Assembly: GCA_965229305.1 (NCBI GenBank)
Contig: CBDDIZ010000042.1
Span: 1-64,000 of the forward strand
Reading direction: 5' to 3'
DNA length: 64,000 nt
From: JALHNI01 sp965229305
GTDB lineage: Bacteria; Acidobacteriota; Terriglobia; Bryobacterales; Bryobacteraceae
This document shows, in pieces, positions 44,823 to 53,590 of the stretch. The notes beneath the pieces were generated by a model, which did no database searches, was not told the DNA's origin, and saw nothing but the letters and a program-made list of their open reading frames with translations. The translations under genes and the position numbers were made by a program. Each line of letters opens with the position of its first letter. Within the stretch, counting starts at the first letter, position 1.

Positions 44823-44909
44823 GTAGCTGAAAAGACGTCGCCTACCGGTTGAGACCCAAGTCATCTCCCATCCATGGTGCCCGAGCGCGAATTTGCCCAA
44901 GCTAGCCTC

Positions 44910-46598
44910 ATGACGCACTTCAAAAAACAACCAAAGGTTAAGAACGGGAAGACGCATGCTCCGTCTCTCTTCGGTTTGGTCGCCCCCGCTATCCTTGCGC
45001 TCGCTACCCTGGCGCCCCTCGCTCACGCCTCCCACTATGACGGCGTCGTATGGCTCACCAGCGCGGCCCAGGCACCGAACGGAGGCACTTGGGTTCAAGT
45101 GCACACCGGTGTGGACACCGCCAGGACGGAATCGAGAGGAGGCGCCCCGGAATATGAAAGCGTGAACGAACCGGGCACCATCGTCGCCGTTCCAGGCAAA
45201 ACCGGCTACTGGGTCGTCGGCCGGAGCGGCTCGATTCACGCCCGAGGCCAAGCTCGCGAACTGTGTGCCGGCCACCTGAAGTACTGCACGAACTATCCGT
45301 TCGTCCCGGAGGACTGGGAGTCCATCACCTTCGCGGCTGCCACTCCCGACGGCGCGGGACTATGGGCCTTGGGTAAGCGCGGTCAGGTGTGGACCACTGG
45401 GACCGCCCAACCCTACGGCGACGCCATCGAGGCCTACGAAATCACGGCCACCGCCCTCGTGCCGACCCCGTCGGGCAAGGGCTATTACATTCTGAAGAAT
45501 GACGGCGGCGTCCACGCCCGCGGCGATGCTGTCTTCTTCGGCTCCACGGGCGGCTCTTACAAACGCCACTACACCGGGCTCGTACTCAGCCGCACCGCGG
45601 CCGGCGTGATCAACGGCTACTGGATGCTCAACCAGGATGGCGGAATCACCACCTATGGCGACGCTGCCTTTCTCGGGTCCACCGGCGGGAATACCTCCGA
45701 TGTAACCTCCCTGTTTCCCCTGGATCACGGCACGCGCTACGGCTGGATCAAACGGAACGGCGAGATCGGCATTTCCGGCTCCTATCGCCGCGGCGCGGTG
45801 ACCTCGAACGCCGGAGGGACCACCCGGCTGTGGACGCTGCAAGGCAACCTGGACTATCCGGGTGCGGAACTGCATACCTTGCCCGCGGGCGCGGGCCGCC
45901 TGGATCAGTGGATCTTCTGGCCCATCCAGCGGGCCGGCGTCACCGTCTACCAACTGCGCAACGAGCACAACGGATTGTGCGTGGAACTCCGCGGCTACGA
46001 CGTTTCGCAAGGCGCCTGCCAATCGAACGTTGACGGCTCGCAGCAGTCCCAGGGCTTCACGCTCGAGACCTCCGGATCCTACTTCTACCTGGTACTGCCG
46101 GATTGGCCGCGGCTCGCCCTCTCCACCCTGCCGGGCGAAACCCGCCTGCGGCTGGTCGACAGGAACCTCCTGCCTCCCAACCAGATTGCCCGCTGGCAGG
46201 TCGTGGAGCCGACGACCGTTTCCTCCGCCGGCGCCGCCGCGCTTTGGCAGGCCCAGGGCCGCGCCGATTCGGCTCTAGCCGCCGCAGCCGCCCATCCCGC
46301 GCAGAAATGGCTCATCATTCCGACCAGCGACGCCCCCCATGCGCCCGTCCGCTTCATCGACGCCGCCTCCGGCCGTTGCGCGGAAGCGCAAGCCGGTCGC
46401 CTCCAACTGTTCGGTTGCAACGAAGCCTTGTCGACGCAAACGTTCTTGCTACAGGAATCCGGCGAAGGCACCTTTCGCATCGCACCTGTATTCAGCAGCT
46501 TAGCCGCTTCACCCTCTGCCTCCTCGCCCGGAGACGTGGAGTTTGTGCCGCAGTCGCAGAGCCTCGTGTGGCGCTTGGGACCTATAACGGACAAGTAA
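44910..46598 (+). CDS. Secreted protein: propeller-like GDAxFxGSTGG repeats plus ricin-type lectin domain
   Basis: The product is about 562 residues. A signal region (LVAPAILALATLAPLAHA) is followed by blades such as GYYILKNDGGVHARGDAVFF, GYWMLNQDGGITTYGDAAFL and GSTGGNTSDVTSLFP. These repeats are of a kind I associate mainly with actinobacterial exported proteins. From about residue 355 a beta-trefoil (ricin B-like) lectin region appears (RNEHNGLCVELRGYDVSQGA; FIDAASGRCAEAQAGRLQLF). A carbohydrate-binding surface or secreted protein is likely. The start may also be ATG 44874. The stop falls inside a tandem 16-bp repeat. Confidence 0.75.
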   Translation: MTHFKKQPKVKNGKTHAPSLFGLVAPAILALATLAPLAHASHYDGVVWLTSAAQAPNGGTWVQVHTGVDTARTESRGGAPEYESVNEPGTIVAVPGKTGYWVVGRSGSIHARGQARELCAGHLKYCTNYPFVPEDWESITFAAATPDGAGLWALGKRGQVWTTGTAQPYGDAIEAYEITATALVPTPSGKGYYILKNDGGVHARGDAVFFGSTGGSYKRHYTGLVLSRTAAGVINGYWMLNQDGGITTYGDAAFLGSTGGNTSDVTSLFPLDHGTRYGWIKRNGEIGISGSYRRGAVTSNAGGTTRLWTLQGNLDYPGAELHTLPAGAGRLDQWIFWPIQRAGVTVYQLRNEHNGLCVELRGYDVSQGACQSNVDGSQQSQGFTLETSGSYFYLVLPDWPRLALSTLPGETRLRLVDRNLLPPNQIARWQVVEPTTVSSAGAAALWQAQGRADSALAAAAAHPAQKWLIIPTSDAPHAPVRFIDAASGRCAEAQAGRLQLFGCNEALSTQTFLLQESGEGTFRIAPVFSSLAASPSASSPGDVEFVPQSQSLVWRLGPITDK

Positions 46599-46623
46599 CT
46601 GGACGGCCAAGTAACTGGACGGC
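46592..46623 (+). repeat. Tandem 16-bp duplication across a stop codon
   Basis: CAAGTAACTGGACGGC occurs twice in a row. The first copy holds the TAA of the propeller-lectin gene. A recent slippage duplication is the simplest explanation. Confidence 0.8.
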
Positions 46624-46644
46624 CAAAAGACTGCACGGGCGTGT

Positions 46645-46686
46645 CGCGGCCCGAATTTCGCTCCGTTGATAATTTTTCGGGCCGCG
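46645..46686 (+). terminator. Stem-loop with 11-bp perfect arms, possible terminator
   Basis: CGCGGCCCGAA (46645-46655) pairs with TTCGGGCCGCG (46676-46686) around a 20-base loop. It follows the propeller-lectin gene by 47 bases. No T-run follows on either strand, so it may be a rho-independent-like structure of poor quality, or part of an unrecognised repeat. Confidence 0.35.
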
Positions 46687-46847
46687 GTAGGCCCTATTCG
46701 TACAGGAAGGCGTGCGGCGTACCGGCCCGTGGCGCCCGCGGCTCCTTCGCGAACCCGCCGCGATTTTTGAAGACAGATTGCGCGGTACCCACGGCAGCGC
46801 GCCTCACCCCGCGCTGTCCACCCATCTTCCCTGACAGGAGAAATGAA

Positions 46848-47516
46848 ATGATTCAACTGAAACTTGCTGATCGATTCGTCGCGCTCTGCCTACTGTGTGC
46901 GGCCTCCACTGTATCGGCTCACGCCGCGGCGCTCGCCCTCAACACGGATTTTGGCAATGGGTCGCCCACCTACCCCACCCCCGCCGGTTCCACCGTGGGG
47001 TCACCCGATACGTTCTCCGTCTCAGACCGAAACGTTTTCTACCTGGGCGGCATCGCCAACGACCCCGCCAATCCGTGCTTCATTGCGGGTTCCTCCAGCG
47101 CCACTTGCCTGGCGATGCCCGTCGAGCAGGGCGTCACCGCCCTGTTGACCTCGACCAGGACCTTCGAGTCCGGCACCTACACCGTCGAGCTTCAACTCGC
47201 CGGTGGTGCTTCGAACGCCCGAGTGCTGGCGGAACTCGGATCGCCGGACATGATCAACGTACCGGCCAACTCCCCGTTCACGGCCTACCAGATCACTCGA
47301 TCCGTCGCCGCTGGCGTGATCACGCCGTTCACCATCACCGCCAATAACGAGGTCCTCCTCGGTAGCGTCCGGATCTCGCGCCTCACCGGTGACAGCCCCG
47401 TCCCCGAACCTGCGAGTTGGGCGTTGATGCTCACCTCTGGCTTGGGTATGTGCGGGGTTGGCATCTACCGGCGTCGTCGAGTTCCGCCGGCCACCTCGGC
47501 GCCCCGCTCCCGATAG
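46848..47516 (+). CDS. PEP-CTERM sorting-domain protein
   Basis: The 222-residue protein has an N-terminal signal peptide (FVALCLLCAASTVSAHAA), a beta-rich mature part (FSVSDRNVFYLGGIANDP; GTYTVELQLAGGASNARV), and a C-terminal VPEPASWALMLTSGLG plus hydrophobic helix and RRRR tail. That is the PEP-CTERM signal recognised by an exosortase, which removes it and anchors or releases the protein. No exosortase gene is in the window. ATG 46848 has CAGGAG seven bases upstream. The patatin gene starts 24 bp later and may be co-transcribed. Confidence 0.9.
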   Translation: MIQLKLADRFVALCLLCAASTVSAHAAALALNTDFGNGSPTYPTPAGSTVGSPDTFSVSDRNVFYLGGIANDPANPCFIAGSSSATCLAMPVEQGVTALLTSTRTFESGTYTVELQLAGGASNARVLAELGSPDMINVPANSPFTAYQITRSVAAGVITPFTITANNEVLLGSVRISRLTGDSPVPEPASWALMLTSGLGMCGVGIYRRRRVPPATSAPRSR

Positions 47517-47540
47517 CGTTCGCTGACCACAGGAAAAGCC

Positions 47541-48686
47541 ATGACTCTAACCAGACGAGAGATTCTGAAATACTCGACGCTCGGCGCTCTCTTGCCGAAC
47601 CAACCCCTCGCCCAGGCCCAAAATCCCGCGAAGTACCTGATCCTCGCCTGCGACGGCGGGGGGATGCGGGGATACTTGTCGAGCTTGATCCTGCAGCGTT
47701 TGAACAGCGAGTGCGGCTTTCTCGGCGCGAATAACGGCCATGTCGATCTCTTTGCTGGCACCTCCACCGGAGGCCTGATCGCGCTGGGCTTGGCTCAAGG
47801 CAAGAGCATTGACGAAGTCGTCCAGCTCTACCAGAATGCGGGCTCGCAGATCTTCAATCCGCTTGGCATTCAGTTCACTTGTGCCGGCGCCGTGGCGGGC
47901 GGCCTTCCCCTTGAGCCCGCGGACCCCACCGGCGCCACGGCCAAAGAACTCTTCCAAGTGCTCTTCGACAACCTCGGAACGCCCTCGCTGCTGACCTTGC
48001 TCGAGTCCTTCATTCCCGCCGACCCCCTGCTCTCCGCGTTACCGTCCAAAGTCATGGTGGCCACCCTTCAACTGGCGGATCCATCGGCCAATCCCGCTTC
48101 CTGGAAACCGCTGGTCATCGACAACTTCGATGGCTCCCCCGGCGCCAACACCCGGCTCTTCGATGCGGCGCTGGCTACCTCGGCGGCGCCGGTCTACTTT
48201 CCTCCCTATTGCCATCCGCAGTTCGGCTGGTGTAGCGATGGCGGACTCTTTGCGAACAATCCCGCGGCGCTGGCCGTGAGCCTGGCCATTCAACAAGGCC
48301 AACCCCTGTCCAACGTGGCGCTCCTCTCCATCGGTACCGGCCGAACCAACGCCAGCCTGCCGCCAACTCTCGACAATCGGCTCTGCTTTGGCGTCAACCG
48401 CTGGGCCTCGCTGAAGAGCCACGACACCACTCCGGCCTTCCCCCTCCTCAACGCCATGATGGACGGAGTTTCCGCCAGCACCGATGCCTTGTGCCATCAA
48501 CTGCTGGAAGGAGGCGGGCCGAACAGCCGGTACATGCGGTTAAACCCTGCTTTGCCCACCTCCGTCGCCCTCGATGACTATTCCGCCCCGACGATGCAGA
48601 TGTTCGAACAGACCGCCGAGAGTTACTTCAACTCGCCAGACTGGGCTCAGGTGATCGAGTGGACCAGGAGTACCTTCGTGAAATAG
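47541..48686 (+). CDS. Patatin-like phospholipase, Tat-exported
   Basis: The 381-residue protein begins with a Tat leader (LTRREILKYSTLGALLP). Patatin motifs follow: oxyanion hole ACDGGGMRGYLSSLIL, nucleophile elbow FAGTSTGGLIALGLAQG (G-T-S-T-G), and the catalytic Asp in CSDGGLFANNPAAL. It is a Ser-Asp dyad acyl hydrolase acting on phospholipids or related esters outside the cytoplasm, which is less common than cytoplasmic patatins. AGGAAAAGCC precedes the ATG. It follows the PEP-CTERM gene. Confidence 0.92.
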   Translation: MTLTRREILKYSTLGALLPNQPLAQAQNPAKYLILACDGGGMRGYLSSLILQRLNSECGFLGANNGHVDLFAGTSTGGLIALGLAQGKSIDEVVQLYQNAGSQIFNPLGIQFTCAGAVAGGLPLEPADPTGATAKELFQVLFDNLGTPSLLTLLESFIPADPLLSALPSKVMVATLQLADPSANPASWKPLVIDNFDGSPGANTRLFDAALATSAAPVYFPPYCHPQFGWCSDGGLFANNPAALAVSLAIQQGQPLSNVALLSIGTGRTNASLPPTLDNRLCFGVNRWASLKSHDTTPAFPLLNAMMDGVSASTDALCHQLLEGGGPNSRYMRLNPALPTSVALDDYSAPTMQMFEQTAESYFNSPDWAQVIEWTRSTFVK

Positions 48687-48809
48687 AACGACGCCTCTTA
48701 CGCTTCGTGACAAGCCGACTCACCTCCTCGTGACCGGGCTGCCCGCCCCAAGGTGCAGTTAGGGGAGGATCTCCGGACACAATGAGGAGGTCCAGTGGGT
48801 TGATTCTTA

Positions 48810-49060
48810 GCTTAGGCGGCAGCATCCTGAGAAGAGGTGGAGGGTTTGCCGTCCAAGAAGGCTTGGAGCGGGGTGCGGCCGCGAGTGCGTAGCCCTGGTG
48901 GTTGCCTGTGAGTAAGTGCTCGACGCGGACTTCGTGCTCGTCACAGAAGGGCAGCACACGATCATTGAGGACTTCGGCGGCAGTAATCGGAGCCTTCGAG
49001 ATAGAGTTTGGCAAAGGCAAGCGTCATCCGGTTGCCGAGACGTTATCGCCAACAATGGAC
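48810..49060 (-). pseudogene. Remnant of an IS481-type transposase (integrase core)
   Basis: Minus-strand frames read LAFAKLYLE, then (frame change) APITAAEVLNDRVLPFCDEH and EVRVEHLLTGN, then (frame change) HQGLRTRGRTPLQAFLDGK. I recognise these as consecutive blocks of IS481-like integrase cores, with the middle block (from the TDNGTEY region to the HYNxERPH region) deleted. No intact reading frame or terminal inverted repeat remains. It lies between the patatin gene and the defence genes, and marks past transposition at the island edge. Confidence 0.65.
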
Positions 49061-49188
49061 TACATCAATGCGTTAGGCGGAAGCCGTTGTCGCCCAACGA
49101 GCCCAGTCGTGTTTGGATTTCAGCTACGATAGCGGATAACGTCAACCGAGGAAGGCCATAGAGGGATTGCTAGCGTAGCTGGGCGGAA

Positions 49189-49944
49189 ATGATGAATCAA
49201 AAACGAAAAAGCACACTATTCTCCAACTGGCTTCAGAATGGAGAGAACCAAGGCGTCAGCCTGTATACTGAAAAGCCTGGCTCCAGGAAAAAAGGGCTCG
49301 CGGCACTCAAGCCGCTTCTTGGTGAGCATTTCGTGGGGCTAGACACGATCCTAAAGGCCGGAGGATATACTCAAGCAGCGAACATAATCGCCAACAGCTT
49401 GCCGGGCAACAAACGCACTCAGTCAGGCGATCTTGGAGAACTGCTGGCTACCGAATATGTGAATTCAGAAACCGACTTTGTGGTTCCCTTCAACAAGCTT
49501 AGGTGGAAGAGCGATCGTCAGATGCCGATGCATGGCAACGACATTATCGCCCTAGATATTTCCGTGATGCCACCACTAGTCCTAAAAGGAGAATGCAAAA
49601 GCCGGGCAACATTTGCGAAAGGAGTCGCGAAAGAAGCGCTGGACTCACTAGATCTACATGATGGGCGACCGAACCCCTCAACTCTCGCATTTATCACGAA
49701 ACGTCTTTACGAAGAAAGCCGTGATTCCGAGGCCAAGGTCTTTCAGGATCTCCAATGCGAGGGTACGATGCTTGCGAAGAACATTACCCATATGATCTTT
49801 GCACTATCGGGAACCGACCCGTCGAAGCATCTCGCTGAGGCGCCCAAATCAAAGCATAAGGGCATCAAACGACAGAATGCCGCAATTGTAATCAAGGACC
49901 ACGGCGAGTTCATTACCGCCGTCTACAAAACCAATGGCGCTTGA
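49189..49944 (+). CDS. hamA: HamA-like nuclease subunit of a Hachiman-type defence system (DUF1837-like)
   Basis: The 251-residue protein has a C-terminal half like HamA (DUF1837): SGDLGELLATEYVNSE near residue 78, HGNDIIALDISVMPPLVLKG near 115, then GECKSR. The D...E-x-K arrangement (Asp in IIALD, Glu and Lys in GECK) is a PD-(D/E)xK nuclease signature. HamA is the DNA-degrading effector held by the helicase HamB until phage or aberrant DNA is sensed. The next gene overlaps by 11 bp and encodes a large helicase, as expected. It is a divergent member, and AT-richer than its surroundings. The start at 49189 follows GGGCGGAA. Confidence 0.78.
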   Translation: MMNQKRKSTLFSNWLQNGENQGVSLYTEKPGSRKKGLAALKPLLGEHFVGLDTILKAGGYTQAANIIANSLPGNKRTQSGDLGELLATEYVNSETDFVVPFNKLRWKSDRQMPMHGNDIIALDISVMPPLVLKGECKSRATFAKGVAKEALDSLDLHDGRPNPSTLAFITKRLYEESRDSEAKVFQDLQCEGTMLAKNITHMIFALSGTDPSKHLAEAPKSKHKGIKRQNAAIVIKDHGEFITAVYKTNGA

Positions 49945-52900
49945 CTTTCAGAGAATAGCCGAGCAGCTAGACCTGCTTATCGAACCCAACGCAAGAGCGA
50001 GGCTGTTGGCGCGAGGCTTGGCACGAGGAATGGTTTGGAAGAATGGGATCGTACCGGAAGCCGGGCCGGACTTCTCGCCGGTTTTGACTTCGGACCTACT
50101 CGATTTTGGGTACGGAATACTCGCGCTGGCGCTTGAGCTAAGAGACGCAAACCGTCTGCCCGCGCCATCCAAACAGTTCGAAACGACCGAAGCGCTACGC
50201 GTTGCGGCCGAGGCGATAGAATCTGCGGTTCGGCGCGGCGATCCTTCACATGGCGACCAAGGACGCCACCTCGTTGTTAGCGCCACCGCCTTTCACCTCG
50301 CAGGCTTCGCGGCCAGATCATTTTCGCTGCTGCCAGTCCAGAGCTTAACCAAGAATCTTGCGTCATCGGAACGTGCCCTGGGGCTATTGCTCCGCCGTGA
50401 CTTGTTTTCTTTCAGAGATCACATCATTCAATGGTTGAATACCGCTGCTCATACTGATGAGCAGGTCGCCGCGCGGCTCGCCGACGAGGGGGACGAGTTC
50501 GGTCCCGATGAGGCGGTCTTGATAGCGCTGAATCGCAGCTATTACCGGGCGCTCGGCCTAGCCGACACTTCGTTGATGTTCGGCACGTTTCCTGTGTTCA
50601 GCTCCGCTATCGAGCTTCTCACATCGGTCGTTACGTCTTCGGCTGCCATTGGCAACGTACCGCTTTGGTGGACAGCAACGTTGTCGAAGCATCTCTTACT
50701 GGATCTCTGGGGCAACAGCCTTCATATCCGAATCCCATCTGGTGAAGGTGGTGGGCTTCCAGCACGATGGGCAGAGTTGCGCAGAAACTTCATCGCCCAA
50801 CTCGGCACGCGCAAGCCTCCACATATCGACTTATGGCCATCGCAGTTGGTTGCGGCGAAGCGGGCAATCGATCCTGCTGATGATCTTGTCATTGCGCTCC
50901 CAACGAGCGCAGGAAAGACACGCATAGCGGAGCTGTGCATTTTGCGCTGCCTCGCCGACGGGAAACGCGTGGTATACGTGACGCCCTTGCGGGCATTGTC
51001 GGCGCAGGTTGAGCGATTGCTTGCTCGCACCTTTGTTCCACTGGGTGCAACTGTGACATCACTCTACGGCGCAAGTGGCGCCACCCTAGTTGACACGAAA
51101 ACCTTGGCGAGCGCAGGGATTGTTGTCGCGACGCCTGAAAAACTCGACTTCGCGCTCAGACAAGACGCGCGCATGCTAGACGACATTGGACTTATAGTTT
51201 TCGACGAAGGCCACATGATTGGACTGGGGAGCCGTGAAATTCGCTATGAGGTACTGATCCAAGGGTTGATGCGTCGAAAGGATGCGGAAACCCGAAGAAT
51301 CGTATGCCTTTCAGCGATGTTCAATCCAGACGACCCTCATTTCAAGGATTTCGGGAGTTGGCTTCGGAGCGACGCTGAAGGCGATTTCATTCACGTTCAG
51401 TGGCGCCCGACCAGACTGCGGCTGGCTACGCTCGATTGGAGATCCCAAACCGCGACAGCGCAACTATCGTTCATCGAAGGCGAGAAACCATTTGTGCCGA
51501 GGTTTCTAGAAGGCCAAGCGCCGCTGAAGCCAAGAAGGAAACCGTATCCAGCATCCGATCTGGAGTTCTGTATTTGCGCCACGAACACGTTCGCGCGCGA
51601 CGGACACAGCGTGTTGGTCTATTGCCCACAACGCAGTCAAGTCGAAACGCTTGCGCGCGAATTCCGCCACATGTTCGACCAGGGGTACTTGACCGACATC
51701 AAGGTTCCGCAAGCTGAGAACCTGTCCATCGCGAGGGCGATCGGGCGAGAATGGCTGGGCCCTGATCACCCTGTCCTGGCGGCTCTGGAAGTGGGCGTCG
51801 GATCTCACCACGGATCGCTCCCGCGGCCATATCTGGACGCAATCGAGAAGCTGTTGGACGCTCGTCAACTGTCCGTCGTGGTGGCTTCTCCAACTCTCGC
51901 TCAAGGGATTGATCTCGCTTGTAGCGTGCTCCTGTTCCGCTCACTCAAGCGTTATGAGGGCGGTGAATGGGTACCCATTTCGCCTGCCGAGTTTGGAAAT
52001 GTAGTGGGGCGCGCTGGAAGAGCCTATGTTGACTTGGACGGCTTGGCGGTGTTGCCAACATTTGCAGCGGCAGACCAGAAAAAACAGCACACTTTATTTG
52101 GGCAGCTCGCCGAACAGTCTCGTGGCCAGAGACTAAAAAGCGGATTGGCTCTCCTGATTGCAGCGCTCGCACGCCAATTGGGAAGCTTGCTAGGCCATCC
52201 AGGCGGACAGTTTCTCGAGTATGTTTTGAACAACCGCGCGCTGTGGGAGGACGGGCGGGTAACTAGCTTCGCGATTGAAGAAGAGGAGGACGGATTCGAA
52301 CCCGACCTCCAGCGGTATATAGCCGATCTAGATATCGCCATTTTGTCGTTAGTCGATGATCTAGAGACTACCACTTCGAGCGTCGCCACAATCCTTGACA
52401 CAGTACTCAATGGGTCTCTGTGGCAGCGGACGTTGGCTCACGATAGTGAGGTACAGCGGCATATCCAACGGGAGTTGCTCGTTTCCCGTGCAGAGTGGTT
52501 GTGGAGCACGACAACGGCTGGACAGAGGAGAGCATGTTATTCCGCGGGTCTGGGACGGAAGCCGGGTCTATTTCTTCACGACAACCTCGAGGCGCTGGTT
52601 GATAGCCTTTGTGCGTTCAACGCGGCAGTTCAGAATCGCGACGTGGATGCGGGCTGTGCAGCAGCGAATATCTTCGCTGAGATCGTAATGGCCGAACCGT
52701 TCTTTGCAGTGAGCGGCATACCTGAAGATTGGAAAGCGATTCTTTCGGCATGGGTACGAGGAACTGGCTTCGCGACGATCCTGGTGGATCGTGGAGCAAG
52801 GGAGTCACAAAAGGTACTGAGGTTTGTCCAGGATGGAGCGGTATTTAAGCTTGTCTGGGCAGCCGAAGCTGTCCGCGTCCAAGCTATCGCAACCGACCAT

Positions 52901-53407
52901 CCACGCGTGGAGGCGCTTGGAGATGGCCCGGCATTCGCGTTAACATATGGAACTCCATTCGTGCAAGCCGCTCTTCTTTGTCAAGCCGGATATTCATCTC
53001 GAACGGGCGCAGTGTGGGCAAGCGAGCATCTTAGAGCAGACATCACAGACACCGATGGTCTTTATGATTGGCTCCGACTGAATAGCGCTGACCTTGATGA
53101 GCCCGATTTTTGGGCATCGCCCGATCAGTATGCGCTGTGGAAAGACTTCGCCGCGCCATCGGTGGGCGAACGTCCGAGCCGATGGAAACACGAGGACTAT
53201 ACCATGTCGGTGAGCTGGAAAAACGGTAAGCCGGCCAAGGGGACTCGCGTCCGGGTGATTGGAGGGTTCGGTCGTTACGCGACGATTTGCAATCTGGATC
53301 TTACCACCTTAGGCACCGCAGAACTACCGTTTGACCCGCGTGGGACCGCGTTAGACGGGGAAGTCATCGCGGCGGGAAGACTGAAAGTACACTATTTCGG
53401 TCGGTAA
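49934..53407 (+). CDS. hamB: HamB-like DEAD/DEAH-box helicase of a Hachiman-type defence system
   Basis: The 1157-residue protein is a superfamily 2 (Ski2/Lhr-like) helicase: Walker A ALPTSAGKTRIAELCIL near residue 320, YVTPLRALSAQVERLL, motif II FDEGHMIGLG near 423 (DEGH), motif III CLSAMFN, QGIDLACSVLLF near 657, and motif VI NVVGRAGRAYVD near 690. The first 300 residues and last 400 are unassigned. HamB senses DNA and controls HamA. It overlaps hamA by 11 bp, so both are translated together. Base composition is visibly lower in GC than flanking core genes, fitting horizontal transfer. Confidence 0.85.
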   Translation: MALDFQRIAEQLDLLIEPNARARLLARGLARGMVWKNGIVPEAGPDFSPVLTSDLLDFGYGILALALELRDANRLPAPSKQFETTEALRVAAEAIESAVRRGDPSHGDQGRHLVVSATAFHLAGFAARSFSLLPVQSLTKNLASSERALGLLLRRDLFSFRDHIIQWLNTAAHTDEQVAARLADEGDEFGPDEAVLIALNRSYYRALGLADTSLMFGTFPVFSSAIELLTSVVTSSAAIGNVPLWWTATLSKHLLLDLWGNSLHIRIPSGEGGGLPARWAELRRNFIAQLGTRKPPHIDLWPSQLVAAKRAIDPADDLVIALPTSAGKTRIAELCILRCLADGKRVVYVTPLRALSAQVERLLARTFVPLGATVTSLYGASGATLVDTKTLASAGIVVATPEKLDFALRQDARMLDDIGLIVFDEGHMIGLGSREIRYEVLIQGLMRRKDAETRRIVCLSAMFNPDDPHFKDFGSWLRSDAEGDFIHVQWRPTRLRLATLDWRSQTATAQLSFIEGEKPFVPRFLEGQAPLKPRRKPYPASDLEFCICATNTFARDGHSVLVYCPQRSQVETLAREFRHMFDQGYLTDIKVPQAENLSIARAIGREWLGPDHPVLAALEVGVGSHHGSLPRPYLDAIEKLLDARQLSVVVASPTLAQGIDLACSVLLFRSLKRYEGGEWVPISPAEFGNVVGRAGRAYVDLDGLAVLPTFAAADQKKQHTLFGQLAEQSRGQRLKSGLALLIAALARQLGSLLGHPGGQFLEYVLNNRALWEDGRVTSFAIEEEEDGFEPDLQRYIADLDIAILSLVDDLETTTSSVATILDTVLNGSLWQRTLAHDSEVQRHIQRELLVSRAEWLWSTTTAGQRRACYSAGLGRKPGLFLHDNLEALVDSLCAFNAAVQNRDVDAGCAAANIFAEIVMAEPFFAVSGIPEDWKAILSAWVRGTGFATILVDRGARESQKVLRFVQDGAVFKLVWAAEAVRVQAIATDHPRVEALGDGPAFALTYGTPFVQAALLCQAGYSSRTGAVWASEHLRADITDTDGLYDWLRLNSADLDEPDFWASPDQYALWKDFAAPSVGERPSRWKHEDYTMSVSWKNGKPAKGTRVRVIGGFGRYATICNLDLTTLGTAELPFDPRGTALDGEVIAAGRLKVHYFGR

Positions 53408-53590
53408 GAGCGCTAGGCCCGATTGTAGGGAATGTCCGCATCTTGGCCATAGGTGACGTGGTCACAAGCGAGATGTGTGCTAGCGTTGATACGTCTTCGC
53501 CCGCGCATGCAAGTCGGCACCTGTAGCATCGAATGTCCCATCTGCCAGACGGGTTCCAGTCGAAGTAGAATAGGCAGACCAGAGATAGAT
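53408..53590. other. Gap between hamB and the cyclase-like gene
   Basis: This 183-bp stretch has no gene. It may hold the cyclase-like gene's promoter, though no clear box is seen. The frame that opens upstream of 53591 has no family likeness and is probably not translated. Confidence 0.4.

Noticed and set aside
44823..44909. Riboswitch-like stem (GTAGG...CCTAC) upstream of the propeller-lectin gene
   Set aside because: Only a 5-bp stem is seen, and the conserved bases of the cyclic-di-GMP or other known riboswitches are absent.
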